This document shows, in pieces, positions 17,089 through 25,202 of a stretch of 64,000 nt of DNA. Below the pieces are notes generated by a model. That model was given only the letters and a program-made list of their open reading frames with translations. It had not been told where the DNA came from and did no database searches. Origin of the DNA: Clostridia bacterium. Its GTDB lineage: Bacteria > Bacillota > Clostridia > Oscillospirales > Acutalibacteraceae. Numbering within the stretch: position 1 is the stretch's first letter; each line of letters begins with the position of its first letter. The stretch is from positions 124,001 through 188,000 of the forward strand of contig JAFXCQ010000032.1 in the NCBI GenBank assembly GCA_017521425.1, read 5' to 3'. The translations under genes were made by a program, and so were the position numbers.

Positions 17089-17994
17089 TTAATAAGTAAT
17101 ATACCCATCTAAATGTGGAAAGCACATAATAATATTAAGACCTTTTTCTGTGTTTTCTGCACTTATAGTTCCGTGGTGCTTTTCAACAATTGCCTTTGTA
17201 ATTGCAAGACCAATACCTGCACTTTGAGGCTTTGCATTTTTAGTTCTGTGAAAGCGGTTAAAAATTTTAGAAATTTCTTGCGTTTCAACTCCACCGCCAT
17301 TGTCAGAAACAGTTACAATAGTTGACTGTTCACTGTCTTCAATTATTACATCAATTTTCCCATCATCTTTAGTATGCTCACACGCATTTTTAATTACGTT
17401 ACCAATCGCTTCAAACAGCCACGATTTATCGCAACGCATTTTACTGCTACCTGTAACAGTGAATTCCTTTTCTTTAAAAATTGGCTTAAAGTCAGTTACA
17501 ATGCTACTAACAATTTCTCTTACCTCACAAGTTGCAAAATCCATTGTGTAAGCATCAGTTTTAATCTTTTCAAGGTGCAAGAGTTTCCCAATTAGCTCTT
17601 CCATTTTTTCAATCAGCTGTAATTCTTTTTCTGTATGGTCAGTTGGATTTAATTCGTTATCCATTTCGATATATAGTTTAAGCCCAGCAATAGGGGTTTT
17701 GAACTGATGAGAAATATCTGCAATAAAATCTGAATTTCTTTGTGTTTCTGCTTTAGTATTATGCTTTTGTAATTCTAAAGCATTCTCTAAATCGCAAACT
17801 GCATTTTTTAGAGTAGAAAAATTATTATCCTCTGTACTGAATTTTGTTAAATCACCATTTTCTAAATACTTTTCTATACTCTCAGTCAAAGCATTTATTT
17901 GCTTTTTTACTTTTATTGTTTTTATAATGAATGCTAAAAGTAAAAGGCACAAAAAAGCTACAATTAAGATTAAAATAATTTCAAGAGTTGTCAT
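17089..17994 (-). CDS. Sensor histidine kinase with minimal sensor region
   Basis: The 301-residue kinase has one N-terminal membrane helix (about residues 4-27) and no external sensor domain. A dimerisation/phosphoacceptor helix with FIADISHQFKTPIAGLK follows, then a HATPase domain with VIKNACEHTKD (N box), VSDNGGG (G1) and GIGLAITKAIVEKHHG (G2). The start ATG 17994 is one base past the response regulator stop and has GGGAG 7 bases upstream. A longer in-frame start at 18060 would overlap the regulator and add 22 unlikely residues. Kinases lacking a sensor domain next to FtsX-type transporters often sense through the transporter (Bce-type); that mechanism is inferred here. Confidence 0.9.
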   Translation of the reverse strand: MTTLEIILILIVAFLCLLLLAFIIKTIKVKKQINALTESIEKYLENGDLTKFSTEDNNFSTLKNAVCDLENALELQKHNTKAETQRNSDFIADISHQFKTPIAGLKLYIEMDNELNPTDHTEKELQLIEKMEELIGKLLHLEKIKTDAYTMDFATCEVREIVSSIVTDFKPIFKEKEFTVTGSSKMRCDKSWLFEAIGNVIKNACEHTKDDGKIDVIIEDSEQSTIVTVSDNGGGVETQEISKIFNRFHRTKNAKPQSAGIGLAITKAIVEKHHGTISAENTEKGLNIIMCFPHLDGYITY

Positions 17995-17995
17995 T

Positions 17996-18652
17996 TTAAT
18001 TCTCCCATCTGTAGCCGATACCACGAACTGTTTTAATATGCTCTGCGCCGATTTTTTCACGAAGTCTGCTTATGTGAACAGAGAGTGTGTTGTCATCAAT
18101 AAAAGCTCCGTCACTGTCCCATATATTTTCTAAAAGTACGTTTCTTGTGACTATAACGCCGTTGTTACGCACAAGTGTAGAAAGAATCTGAAATTCAATA
18201 GGCGTTACAAAAACAGTATGCCCTTTACACTTTACGGTCATATTGCTTATATCAATTGTAATGTCACTTGAATTAAGAATTGTGTTATTACTTCTTCTTA
18301 AAATTGCTCTTATTCTTGAAAGCAACTCGAGTAATTTAAAAGGCTTCGTAACATAATCATCTGCACCAGAGTCAAGTCCACGCACAATCTGAACTTCATC
18401 ATCACAGGCGGTTAAGAAAAGAATAGGCACATTTTTATTGAGCGACCTGAAAAGTGTGCAAAGGTCAAACCCGTTGCCATCAGGGAGCATAACGTCAAGA
18501 ATTAAAAGGTCGGGGTTTTCCTTTACAAACTCTGCTTTTGCAGTTTTGCAGTCTTCTGCAGTGAATACAGAATAACCTTCCTTTTTCAATGCTTCTTTTA
18601 TTCCGTCACGAAGAAATATATCATCCTCAACCAAAAGTATTTTTGCTGACAA
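17996..18652 (-). CDS. OmpR/PhoB-family response regulator
   Basis: The 218-residue regulator has a receiver domain: LVEDD, phospho-acceptor Asp in LLILDVMLPDGNGF, the conserved Thr in FLTACDD and Lys in VTKPF. A winged-helix DNA-binding domain follows (about residues 125-218; TPIEFQILSTLVRN, VSRLREKIG-like VHISRLREK, VRGIGYRW). I chose TTG 18652, which gives LSAKILLVEDD. It has AAAGGCGG seven bases upstream and gives the normal family length; the open frame to 18739 has no better start. It is the first gene of the kinase pair and probably controls the ABC operon through the dyad at 17051-17064. Confidence 0.92.
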   Translation of the reverse strand: MSAKILLVEDDIFLRDGIKEALKKEGYSVFTAEDCKTAKAEFVKENPDLLILDVMLPDGNGFDLCTLFRSLNKNVPILFLTACDDEVQIVRGLDSGADDYVTKPFKLLELLSRIRAILRRSNNTILNSSDITIDISNMTVKCKGHTVFVTPIEFQILSTLVRNNGVIVTRNVLLENIWDSDGAFIDDNTLSVHISRLREKIGAEHIKTVRGIGYRWEN

Positions 18653-18674
18653 ACTACCACCGCCTTTGTATTTT

Positions 18675-18703
18675 AATATATCATATACAGGGTTTAAAAT
18701 CAA
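18675..18703 (-). promoter_or_regulatory. Promoter of the two-component system
   Basis: On the minus strand TTGATT and TATATT are separated by 17 bases, with a TG one base before the -10 (extended -10). It lies 22 bases upstream of the regulator TTG start. Confidence 0.7.
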
Positions 18704-18728
18704 ATTAAGATTTCGTAAGAAAAGAAAA

Positions 18729-18765
18729 ACAACCCACAAAGTCCAAAACTACTTTGTGGGTGAAT
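18729..18765 (-). terminator. Terminator of the DUF3048 gene
   Basis: The stem ACCCACAAAGT with ACTTTGTGGGT (8-base loop) is followed on the minus strand by TGTTTTTCTTTT. It uses the same stem sequence as the terminator at 9558-9595. Confidence 0.85.
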
Positions 18766-18771
18766 TTCATT

Positions 18772-19848
18772 TTATTCAATTGTATTTTTACTTTCTCTGC
18801 TATCATCACAAATTGCAATGTAGGTTCTGCCTGTATTGAGTTTTAATTCTTCGCCCTCTGTATCATAGAGTTTTAACATATCGGTACTGTCGCCCTTTTC
18901 CCATTTTATAGCTTCGTAAGAGCCATTGGAAATATAAGTACCATGACCTTTGCTTAAATCAAAGTCAACTCTGTTTTTGGTATCGCCTGAAATTGCAGAA
19001 ATGTCAGTGTAAAGAATGACAATATTCTGGAAGTTCTGTTGAGTTCCGTCACTGCTTACAAACGGATTACCATTGAGTGAACTATAATAAACATTTTCTT
19101 GCTTGTCATAATTTAATGTGTATGTGAAGCTGCTTGAGAATGAAACTGTTGCAGTAACACAAGAACCGTCTGCTAAAACCCTGTTTCCATCAACATTGAA
19201 GCTGAATGCGTTATCGTAACCATCTTTAAGAGTTGTTCTGTATTCTTTGTTTTCAATTGCTTTTGTAACCCATTCTTTAGTTGTGTATGCAGTATGTTCA
19301 GAGTCAACATTTCTTGACCTGTCACGGGAGAAATAACTACCATCGACATAACCATTGATATTATCAATATCGTGATTTGCAAGTTGTGTTTTTGCATAAG
19401 TACTCTGACCGAAATGTGTAAAAATTGCATCATAACCTTCGGCTAAATCTAAAAAGTAGTGTCTTGCACTTCTTACAGGACCAATTTTGTCAGGAAGACG
19501 TGAAGAGTCTGCAAACATTAAAATCATTCTTGTAATGCCACCCTCGGCAACCATTTCAAAAACGATGTCTGATGAAGTGAGTCCCCATTGTGGTCTTGCC
19601 TGCGGATGATTTTCAACAACTACCATAACAGGTCTGTTGCCTAAAAGTGTTTCGTCGTAACCACCTTCGCCAGTTAAGGGGTTTCTGTAAATAACTGGTG
19701 GTTCGGTTGTAATAATTGTTGTAGGTTCTGTAGTGGTGGTTGGTTCCTCTTTTTTTCCACCACATCCTGTAAATGCTGTAATTGTTAATACAATTGCGAT
19801 TGTTAATGAAAGTACTTTCATTAAATTAGATTTTTTGAAATTTGCCAT
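18772..19848 (-). CDS. DUF3048 (YerB-like) lipoprotein
   Basis: The 358-residue product has a lipoprotein signal peptide with lipobox TAFTGC (Cys about residue 29). A Thr/Glu/Pro-rich linker (TTTTEPTTIITTEPP) follows, then the DUF3048 domain. Typical segments are RPVMVVVENHPQARPQWGL, FEMVAEGGITRMI and IGPVRSARHYFLDLA. A C-terminal domain has YTLNYDKQENVYY and IVILYTDI. Members of this family (Bacillus YerB) are surface lipoproteins of unknown function. The gene has a GGGAAGAG ribosome binding site and follows the 711-residue membrane protein gene by 28 bases on the same strand, so co-transcription is likely. Its terminator separates it from the two-component genes. Confidence 0.88.
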   Translation of the reverse strand: MANFKKSNLMKVLSLTIAIVLTITAFTGCGGKKEEPTTTTEPTTIITTEPPVIYRNPLTGEGGYDETLLGNRPVMVVVENHPQARPQWGLTSSDIVFEMVAEGGITRMILMFADSSRLPDKIGPVRSARHYFLDLAEGYDAIFTHFGQSTYAKTQLANHDIDNINGYVDGSYFSRDRSRNVDSEHTAYTTKEWVTKAIENKEYRTTLKDGYDNAFSFNVDGNRVLADGSCVTATVSFSSSFTYTLNYDKQENVYYSSLNGNPFVSSDGTQQNFQNIVILYTDISAISGDTKNRVDFDLSKGHGTYISNGSYEAIKWEKGDSTDMLKLYDTEGEELKLNTGRTYIAICDDSRESKNTIE

Positions 19849-19876
19849 AATAATTTTCTCTTCCCTTGTTTTAAGT

Positions 19877-22012
19877 TTATAACCAGAATTGAACTGTTTC
19901 AGAAAGGTAAGTAAACAGTCCCGGATTCATAGTATCTATTGTAACATCTGACACAGAAAATGCAAGTGCAAATGAGTAAAAAATGCTTAAAAATGATGAA
20001 CTGAATGTTAATTTATCTAAAAGATTTTTTTCGCTTTCGGTTTTTGTATTTTCATACAGTGCAAATATTATGAGTACAGCAGCACCAAAGAATATGAAAC
20101 CGAAGTCGCTTACATATCTCTGTAAAAGTCCGCCTGCCTGTGCGTCAAAAAATACAAGTATAAAACCAAAGAGGATTAAAAGTAAAGTATAGCTTAAAAG
20201 CTTCTTTTCTTTAAGTGTATTTTTTGCTTTACCAAGAAGTGCTAAAAACAAAAGAATTGGTGTTGATGTTATAAGTCCGCCAAAGCAATTTTCATAAATA
20301 GTTTTACCAACATAATTTGTTCTTATTGTGACTTTTTCTAAAAATGGAAATTCGGCGGTGAATACAGGTGGTTGGAATAAATAAGTGAAAAAGCCAAGAC
20401 CTGTTCTGCCCATGTTCATTCCACGATTTGTAACATCATTTGTTGTAAGTTGGTAGTTTGAGCCAAAGTCAAAGGGTGAAGAAAATCTTATAAAATTATA
20501 ATACATAAGACCTGCCGCAACTACTACATAAGGTGATAACAACAAAATCAGTTCCACAATGCCTTTTTTTGTTTTTATCTCTTTGTTAATTAAATATTTT
20601 TTAAAGAATAACGGGATTGCAAGGAATGTTAAAAGTAACATCTGCGGTCTGCAACCTGCAACAAGTGCCATACATAAAGAACCAATAAAAAATCTTAAGT
20701 TGCATTTGTTTTCATTGTAAAGCCCATAAACCCAGTTGTAAATTCCGAAAACGGAAAAAGTCATTCCTGTAATAATCGGTATAGAATAAAAATCGGGACG
20801 TTTTACTAAAAATATAAGTCCGCAAGAAATTACTGTTGTAATGAATATTAAAAGTACATCTCTTATGGTAAGATTTTTAAATTTCTTTTCTGCTAAAAGT
20901 GTTATAAGCTTGTAAACACCAATTGTGAAAAGGATTGCAAATATTATTATTCCCACTGCGGTAGGGAATGGTGAAGAAGTTATTAACCTGAAAGGTAGAT
21001 ACATTAAAAGTAAAGGAACAATTCCGAAATATACATAATAATGACCCTCAAAGTAAGCTACATCCCAACGGTATTTGTCACCGGTCTGTTCGGATTTTAT
21101 TGCTCTCAAAGCTGTGTCGTAAGGGTTTGAGAGTTCTTTTAACGAGTCAGGTACATCGTTATTGTCAATATATGTTTTACCATCAAGAATTGCACAAGCC
21201 AATTCATCATACATATTATGATTCTGCATATTAAGTGGTACAAATTCTATTCCATTGTTTGTAATATCGATTCCTAAAAACAAAGGATTTATTACTGCCA
21301 ATATAGTAAAAATACCACTTAAAACACAAATAAAAAACGTTGCTAAAACAGAATAAGTTTCTTTGTTAGCAGTTAATTTCATTTTGTTAAGTTCTGATTT
21401 TCCAGAGAATAAATAAACAAAACCACAAACTAAAACAACTATTAAAATTCTGAATATTGAAAAATTGAATGGTCTTTTTGTGTTGAGAGAAATGCCATTT
21501 AAAGTAATAACATCTTTTTCTTCTAAATCAAAAGAAACACTCATTCCTGAAACATTTCCGTAAGGGTGAATGTTTATAAAGTGACTTTTTTTCACATCAC
21601 GTGAAATATCTCTTTCTGGTGTTTCGTATGTTACAAGGTTTCCGTCATCGCTTAATTTAATAGTGACAGGAATGTTTTTCTCAGTGTTTATATCTGCAAT
21701 GTCAAAATGAATGTTTTTAATATCGTTATCTATTTCAGGGAAAAAAACAGTGTTATTTTCGTAAGTTAAAACATATTTATTATTAAGTTCAAAATAATCA
21801 AGATAGTGGTTAAGTGAAATTTCTTCATTTTTAGCATTGCTATAAAAATTAACATTGAAAACTGTCACTTCAAGACCAACTGCAAAAACTAAAAAACTTA
21901 AAAGAATTGCAAGCAGTTTTTTGTTGTCTTTAAAATCTTTATTTGCTTTTTTATAAATAAAAAGGGCGAGAAGGGAAAAAATCACAACACCCATAAGCAT
22001 CAGTATAATCAT
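19877..22012 (-). CDS. Large polytopic membrane protein of unknown function
   Basis: The 711-residue protein has about 13-14 hydrophobic helices. Two lie at the N-terminus and two more around residues 180 and 225 (after an external beta-rich segment at about 75-175). The rest lie from about residue 330 onward. An external loop with DVAYFEGHYYVYFGIVPLLL precedes the second half. The overall plan (many helices, an acidic external loop and YYVYFG) resembles GT-C-type glycosyltransferases or envelope polymer enzymes, but I do not recognise a catalytic signature. It lies upstream of the DUF3048 lipoprotein gene in the same direction, suggesting a cell-envelope role. The start has GAGGT close upstream. 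Confidence 0.7.
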   Translation of the reverse strand: MIILMLMGVVIFSLLALFIYKKANKDFKDNKKLLAILLSFLVFAVGLEVTVFNVNFYSNAKNEEISLNHYLDYFELNNKYVLTYENNTVFFPEIDNDIKNIHFDIADINTEKNIPVTIKLSDDGNLVTYETPERDISRDVKKSHFINIHPYGNVSGMSVSFDLEEKDVITLNGISLNTKRPFNFSIFRILIVVLVCGFVYLFSGKSELNKMKLTANKETYSVLATFFICVLSGIFTILAVINPLFLGIDITNNGIEFVPLNMQNHNMYDELACAILDGKTYIDNNDVPDSLKELSNPYDTALRAIKSEQTGDKYRWDVAYFEGHYYVYFGIVPLLLMYLPFRLITSSPFPTAVGIIIFAILFTIGVYKLITLLAEKKFKNLTIRDVLLIFITTVISCGLIFLVKRPDFYSIPIITGMTFSVFGIYNWVYGLYNENKCNLRFFIGSLCMALVAGCRPQMLLLTFLAIPLFFKKYLINKEIKTKKGIVELILLLSPYVVVAAGLMYYNFIRFSSPFDFGSNYQLTTNDVTNRGMNMGRTGLGFFTYLFQPPVFTAEFPFLEKVTIRTNYVGKTIYENCFGGLITSTPILLFLALLGKAKNTLKEKKLLSYTLLLILFGFILVFFDAQAGGLLQRYVSDFGFIFFGAAVLIIFALYENTKTESEKNLLDKLTFSSSFLSIFYSFALAFSVSDVTIDTMNPGLFTYLSETVQFWL

Positions 22013-22114
22013 AAGTTACCTCATATAAAATATTTAATATAGTATATTAAACCATAATTTAACTTAAATGTAAATCATTACAGACGATTGTAATAATTTT
22101 TTTGTAAAAAACAC

Positions 22115-22162
22115 TTTACACAGAACAAATGTTTTGATATAATAACACAAACAAATGTTTGG
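22115..22162 (+). promoter_or_regulatory. SOS-type dinB promoter with two LexA-box candidates
   Basis: TTTACA (22115-22120) and TATAAT (22138-22143) have a 17-base spacer. The spacer contains AGAACAAATGTTTT (22122-22135), close to the Gram-positive LexA box CGAACRNRYGTTYC. A second, weaker copy, AAACAAATGTTTGG (22149-22162), lies just after the -10. Both are placed to block RNA polymerase. Confidence 0.68.
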
Positions 22163-22171
22163 TAGGTGTAA

Positions 22172-23380
22172 TTGGTGGAGAAGGTTATATTGCATTGTGA
22201 TTGCAATAATTTTTTTGCGTCTGTTGAAGCGAGTATGTTTCCTGAACTAAATAATTATGCATTTGCAGTTTGTGGGGACCCGGAGTACAGACACGGAATT
22301 ATTTTAGCCAAAAATGAAAAAGCAAAAAAATATGGTGTGCAGACTGCGGAGCCTATATGGAAAGCGAAATCAAAATGCAAAAATCTTGTGCTTGTTAAAC
22401 CACATTATGAAAAGTATAGAGAATATTCTAAAAAAATATTCGAAATTTACTGTCGTTATACAGATTTGGTTGAGCCTTTTGGTATGGATGAATGTTGGCT
22501 TGATGTAACCGGTTCACAAAAGCTTTTTGGTTCGGGTGAAAAAATAGCGAATGAATTACGAGAAGTAATAAAAAGAGAAGTTGGGGTTACAATATCGGTG
22601 GGAGTATCTTTTAATAAAATCTTCGCTAAAATGGGGAGCGACTATAAAAAGCCTGACGCGGTAACGGTAATTACAAAAGATAATTTTAAAGCTTTGTTAT
22701 ATCCGTTACCTGCAGGCGAGCTTTTTACTGTTGGCAAAAAAGCAAGTAATAAGCTCAAAAATGTCGGTATAAATACAATAGGTGATATTGCCGAAATAGG
22801 CGAAGGTATTTTAGAAAATCTTTTAGGTGTTCAGGGCAAGGTTATTTTTCAGTATGCAAATGGTTACGACTACAGCAAGGTTAATCATTTTCAGTACAGA
22901 GATGCTTATAAATCAATCGGTAACGGAATGACCTTTAAAACTGACCTTAAAACATGGGCGGATGTACGCACCTGTGTTTTCTTTCTTTCAGATAAAGTTT
23001 CAGCGAGACTCAGAAAACACGACGTGGCGTGTGCAGGGTTACAGGTGGGTATAAGAGATACTTCGTTAAAAACAATAATGCGGTCGTGCAGTCTTGATTC
23101 CCCGACAGATTTAGCCTACGATTTAGCAGAGATTGCGTTGAAACTCATTGAAGAAAATGTGGATGTGGAAGAAAATCCTATAAGAGCGTTAAGCATTACA
23201 GGTACAAAGCTTCTTGATTCATATTCTTTGTTCAGTCAGGTTTCTTTTTTTGATATAGAAGAACATCAAAAACACGAAAAAGAAGAAAGACTTGAACTGG
23301 CAAGGGATAAAATAAGGAAAAAATACGGACTTGAGAAACTCAAAAGATGTTCACTTATGGAGAATAATTTTGGTATATAG
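22172..23380 (+). CDS. dinB: DNA polymerase IV (Y family)
   Basis: This is a 402-residue translesion polymerase. Catalytic carboxylates are in VILHCDCNNFFASVE (about residues 5-19) and in FGMDECWLDVTGS (about residues 105-117). The YREYSKKIF segment, the SVGVSFNKIFAKMGSDYKKPDA palm motif, a helix-hairpin-helix (LKNVGINTIGDIAEIG) and the little-finger domain complete it. It lacks a clear beta-clamp-binding tail of the usual form. Start codon is TTG 22172 or GTG 22175; the AGGTG sits just upstream of both. The promoter carries SOS-box candidates, so DNA-damage induction is likely. It overlaps the upstream part of the ylmC-like gene region. Confidence 0.93.
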   Translation: MVEKVILHCDCNNFFASVEASMFPELNNYAFAVCGDPEYRHGIILAKNEKAKKYGVQTAEPIWKAKSKCKNLVLVKPHYEKYREYSKKIFEIYCRYTDLVEPFGMDECWLDVTGSQKLFGSGEKIANELREVIKREVGVTISVGVSFNKIFAKMGSDYKKPDAVTVITKDNFKALLYPLPAGELFTVGKKASNKLKNVGINTIGDIAEIGEGILENLLGVQGKVIFQYANGYDYSKVNHFQYRDAYKSIGNGMTFKTDLKTWADVRTCVFFLSDKVSARLRKHDVACAGLQVGIRDTSLKTIMRSCSLDSPTDLAYDLAEIALKLIEENVDVEENPIRALSITGTKLLDSYSLFSQVSFFDIEEHQKHEKEERLELARDKIRKKYGLEKLKRCSLMENNFGI

Positions 23381-23392
23381 GTGATGATTACT

Positions 23393-23644
23393 TTGAAGTG
23401 CTCAATTACAGATTTGCGTTCAAAAGAAGTTATAAATGTAGATGATGGATGCCGACTTGGTTGTGTAAGTGATGTTGAAATAGATACCTGTACAGGTTGC
23501 CTTGTGAGTATAATTGTATTTTGTGGTCACGGTGTATGCGGATTTTTAGGTCGTGGAGAAGAAATTACTATTTGCTGGAAAGATATTATAGTAATAGGTG
23601 ACGATACGATTCTTGTTCGTAAAGGCGGGAGAGGACTGTCATAG
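23393..23644 (+). CDS. YlmC/YmxH family sporulation protein (PRC-barrel)
   Basis: The 83-residue product matches the YlmC/YmxH family: (L/M)KCSITDLRSKEVINVDDGCRLG, then SDVEIDTCTGCLVSIIV and ITICWKDIIVIGDDTILV. It is a single PRC-barrel-type beta domain. Family members are conserved in spore formers and linked to sporulation, with no known biochemical role. I chose TTG 23393: it has AGGTGAT six bases upstream and matches the family start. The GTG/ATG codons at 23381/23384 lie inside or before that site. The stop codon abuts the first heptamer of the repeat element at 23644. Confidence 0.8.
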   Translation: MKCSITDLRSKEVINVDDGCRLGCVSDVEIDTCTGCLVSIIVFCGHGVCGFLGRGEEITICWKDIIVIGDDTILVRKGGRGLS

Positions 23645-23902
23645 AATTGAGAATGGAAAATTGAAAATTGCGGAACAGCGTTGCATTATAAGTTCATAAC
23701 AAAAAATGCATCTTATTATTTATACAAGTTGCAAGTGTGCAAGTGGCAAGTATCTTAAATATAACATCATCCTATCATTTTTAGTTTACAAAAAACTTCA
23801 AATGAAAGGATGATTTTTATTGTATTCCTGACCACTAACTACTGACTCACTGACCACTGGTGTAAATGATAGAATGTAGTTTTTGTTATTCAATTCTCAA
23901 TT
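23644..23902. repeat. Heptamer-bounded hairpin element, copy A (nested)
   Basis: The outer borders are heptamers GAATTGA/GAATGGA/AAATTGA/AAATTG (23644-23670) and TTCAATT/CTCAATT (23889-23902), inverted relative to each other. An outer hairpin arm (23707-23722) pairs 12 of 16 bases with 23863-23878. Between those arms sits a second unit: heptamers ACAAGTT/GCAAGTG/TGCAAGT/GGCAAGT (23724-23751), a complete hairpin CATCATCCTATCATTTTTAG... (23765-23814), then heptamers CTGACCA/CTAACTA/CTGACTC/CTGACCA (23828-23856). The structure fits insertion of one element into another. It fills the junction between ylmC (+) and the LRR gene (-). No ORF is present. Confidence 0.75.
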
Positions 23903-23903
23903 C

Positions 23904-23943
23904 GCAAGAAACACCTCAGGCTTCTGCCTGAGGTGTTTCTTGC
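23904..23943 (-). terminator. Terminator overlapping the end of the LRR-dockerin gene
   Basis: A perfect 18-bp stem (GCAAGAAACACCTCAGGC, loop TTCT) includes the stop codon at 23916-23918. It encodes the last residues QETPQAEA of the minus-strand gene. No strong T-run follows, so termination efficiency is uncertain. Confidence 0.65.
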
Positions 23944-25019
23944 ATTATCGCTTTTCTTAAAATAATTCGTGCGTCGTTACTGTCGCAAATACCATCTAAA
24001 TTAACATCAATGTAAAATGCTCTTGTTTCGTCTAATTCACCTAATTTTGCGTGTGCTCTTAAAACTATTCGCGCGTCTTCAGTTGTGACCTTGTCGTCAT
24101 CGTTTACATCACCGAATTTAACAGTCTTTTTTAAATCTATAAGGTAAGGGTCAACACCAGCTTCAGAAGCATAAACTACTGCAGAAGAACAGTTTGAATA
24201 ACAAGAGAATGTAAAGCCTGGTGCGTGAGAAAATGTTTTTAAGTCTCTCAAAGCAAAAGCATATCTTCCGACGGAAACAGTATTTTCAGGAATTGTAACA
24301 TTAAGAAGTAATGGACAGTTTTCAAAAGCATATCTGCCAATTGTTAAAGCACCGCGTGGGAATGTAACGCTTTCAAGAGCAGCATTATTTGAAAAGGCAC
24401 TAAGCCCAATTGATTTTACTGAGTTCGGAAATGAAAGTGAAGTAATGCTTATGCAGTTGGAAAAAGCATAGTCACCAATAGATGCTAAAGATAATTTCGG
24501 GAAAGTAATACTGCTTAAAAGCTCGCAGTCTGAAAATGCTCTTTCAGGAATTTCTTTAAGTGAATTACCACAATTGAGAGTGGTGAGTTTTTCACAACCA
24601 AAAAAAGCAAGCTCGCCGATTGTTTCAATATTATTAAGGTGAATGCTTTCTAATGACTCGCAAAGACTGAAACAGTTAGCACCTAAAGCTTTGACACCAT
24701 TACCAAGAGTTACAGTTTTTAAGTTTTTACAACTATAAAAGGCATAATTGCCAATAGATGTAACACTATTTGGTATTTTGACTGTTTTTAATGAGGATTT
24801 ACCTTTAAAAACATTGTCACCAATTCGGGTAACTGTTTTTCCATCAATAGTTTCAGGAATAGTAACAGAATTAAGGTGCAGATTATTGTAGCCTGTAATG
24901 GTTACTGTATTATCACTATTTATTTCAAATTCAAAATTTTCATAAACCGCAGCAAAGCAAAGTGGTGCGGAAATTACAGCTATAACAACTGCAAGTAATA
25001 TAGAAATAAGCTTCTTCAT
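23916..25019 (-). CDS. Secreted BspA-type leucine-rich-repeat protein with C-terminal dockerin-like domain
   Basis: The 367-residue product has a signal peptide (residues 1-23, ending CFAAV). About nine tandem LRR_5 (BspA/TpLRR) repeats follow, each close to 23 residues, with recurring phrases such as IGNYAFYSCKNLKTVTL, IGDYAFSNC and IGRYAFENCP. The C-terminus has two dockerin-type calcium loops: GDVNDDDKVTTEDARIVLR and IDVNLDGICDSNDARIILR. Such repeats mediate surface adhesion or protein binding. A type I-like dockerin would let it dock on a cohesin scaffold, though no cohesin lies in this window. The terminator stem overlaps its last codons. Confidence 0.88.
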   Translation of the reverse strand: MKKLISILLAVVIAVISAPLCFAAVYENFEFEINSDNTVTITGYNNLHLNSVTIPETIDGKTVTRIGDNVFKGKSSLKTVKIPNSVTSIGNYAFYSCKNLKTVTLGNGVKALGANCFSLCESLESIHLNNIETIGELAFFGCEKLTTLNCGNSLKEIPERAFSDCELLSSITFPKLSLASIGDYAFSNCISITSLSFPNSVKSIGLSAFSNNAALESVTFPRGALTIGRYAFENCPLLLNVTIPENTVSVGRYAFALRDLKTFSHAPGFTFSCYSNCSSAVVYASEAGVDPYLIDLKKTVKFGDVNDDDKVTTEDARIVLRAHAKLGELDETRAFYIDVNLDGICDSNDARIILRKAIMQETPQAEA

Positions 25020-25135
25020 TTTGTACCTCTTAAAAATTTATTCTGAAGATATTATACTACAAAAATCTTAAAATGTATATTAAATTTTTAAAATTTTAAT
25101 ATTGTGTATAAAATTACATATTTTACAAAAAACTA

Positions 25136-25172
25136 TTGCATTTTTAATGAATATAGTGTATAATCCGTACAC
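25136..25172 (+). promoter_or_regulatory. Promoter of the amino-acid ABC importer with overlapping inverted repeat
   Basis: TTGCAT (25136-25141) and TATAAT (25159-25164) have a 17-base spacer. An inverted repeat GTGTA-N7-TACAC (25156-25172) overlaps the -10, as a repressor site would. No regulator was identified. Confidence 0.65.
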
Positions 25173-25202
25173 AACTAAAAAATACATAGTGAGGTTTTAA
25201 AG

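Noticed and set aside
23644..23902. CRISPR-like array
   Set aside because: The repeats are heptamers without unique spacers of 30-40 bases, and no cas genes are present.
25156..25172. ArgR or CodY site at the amino-acid importer promoter
   Set aside because: The inverted repeat GTGTA-N7-TACAC does not match a consensus for either regulator that I can defend; left as an unassigned operator candidate.
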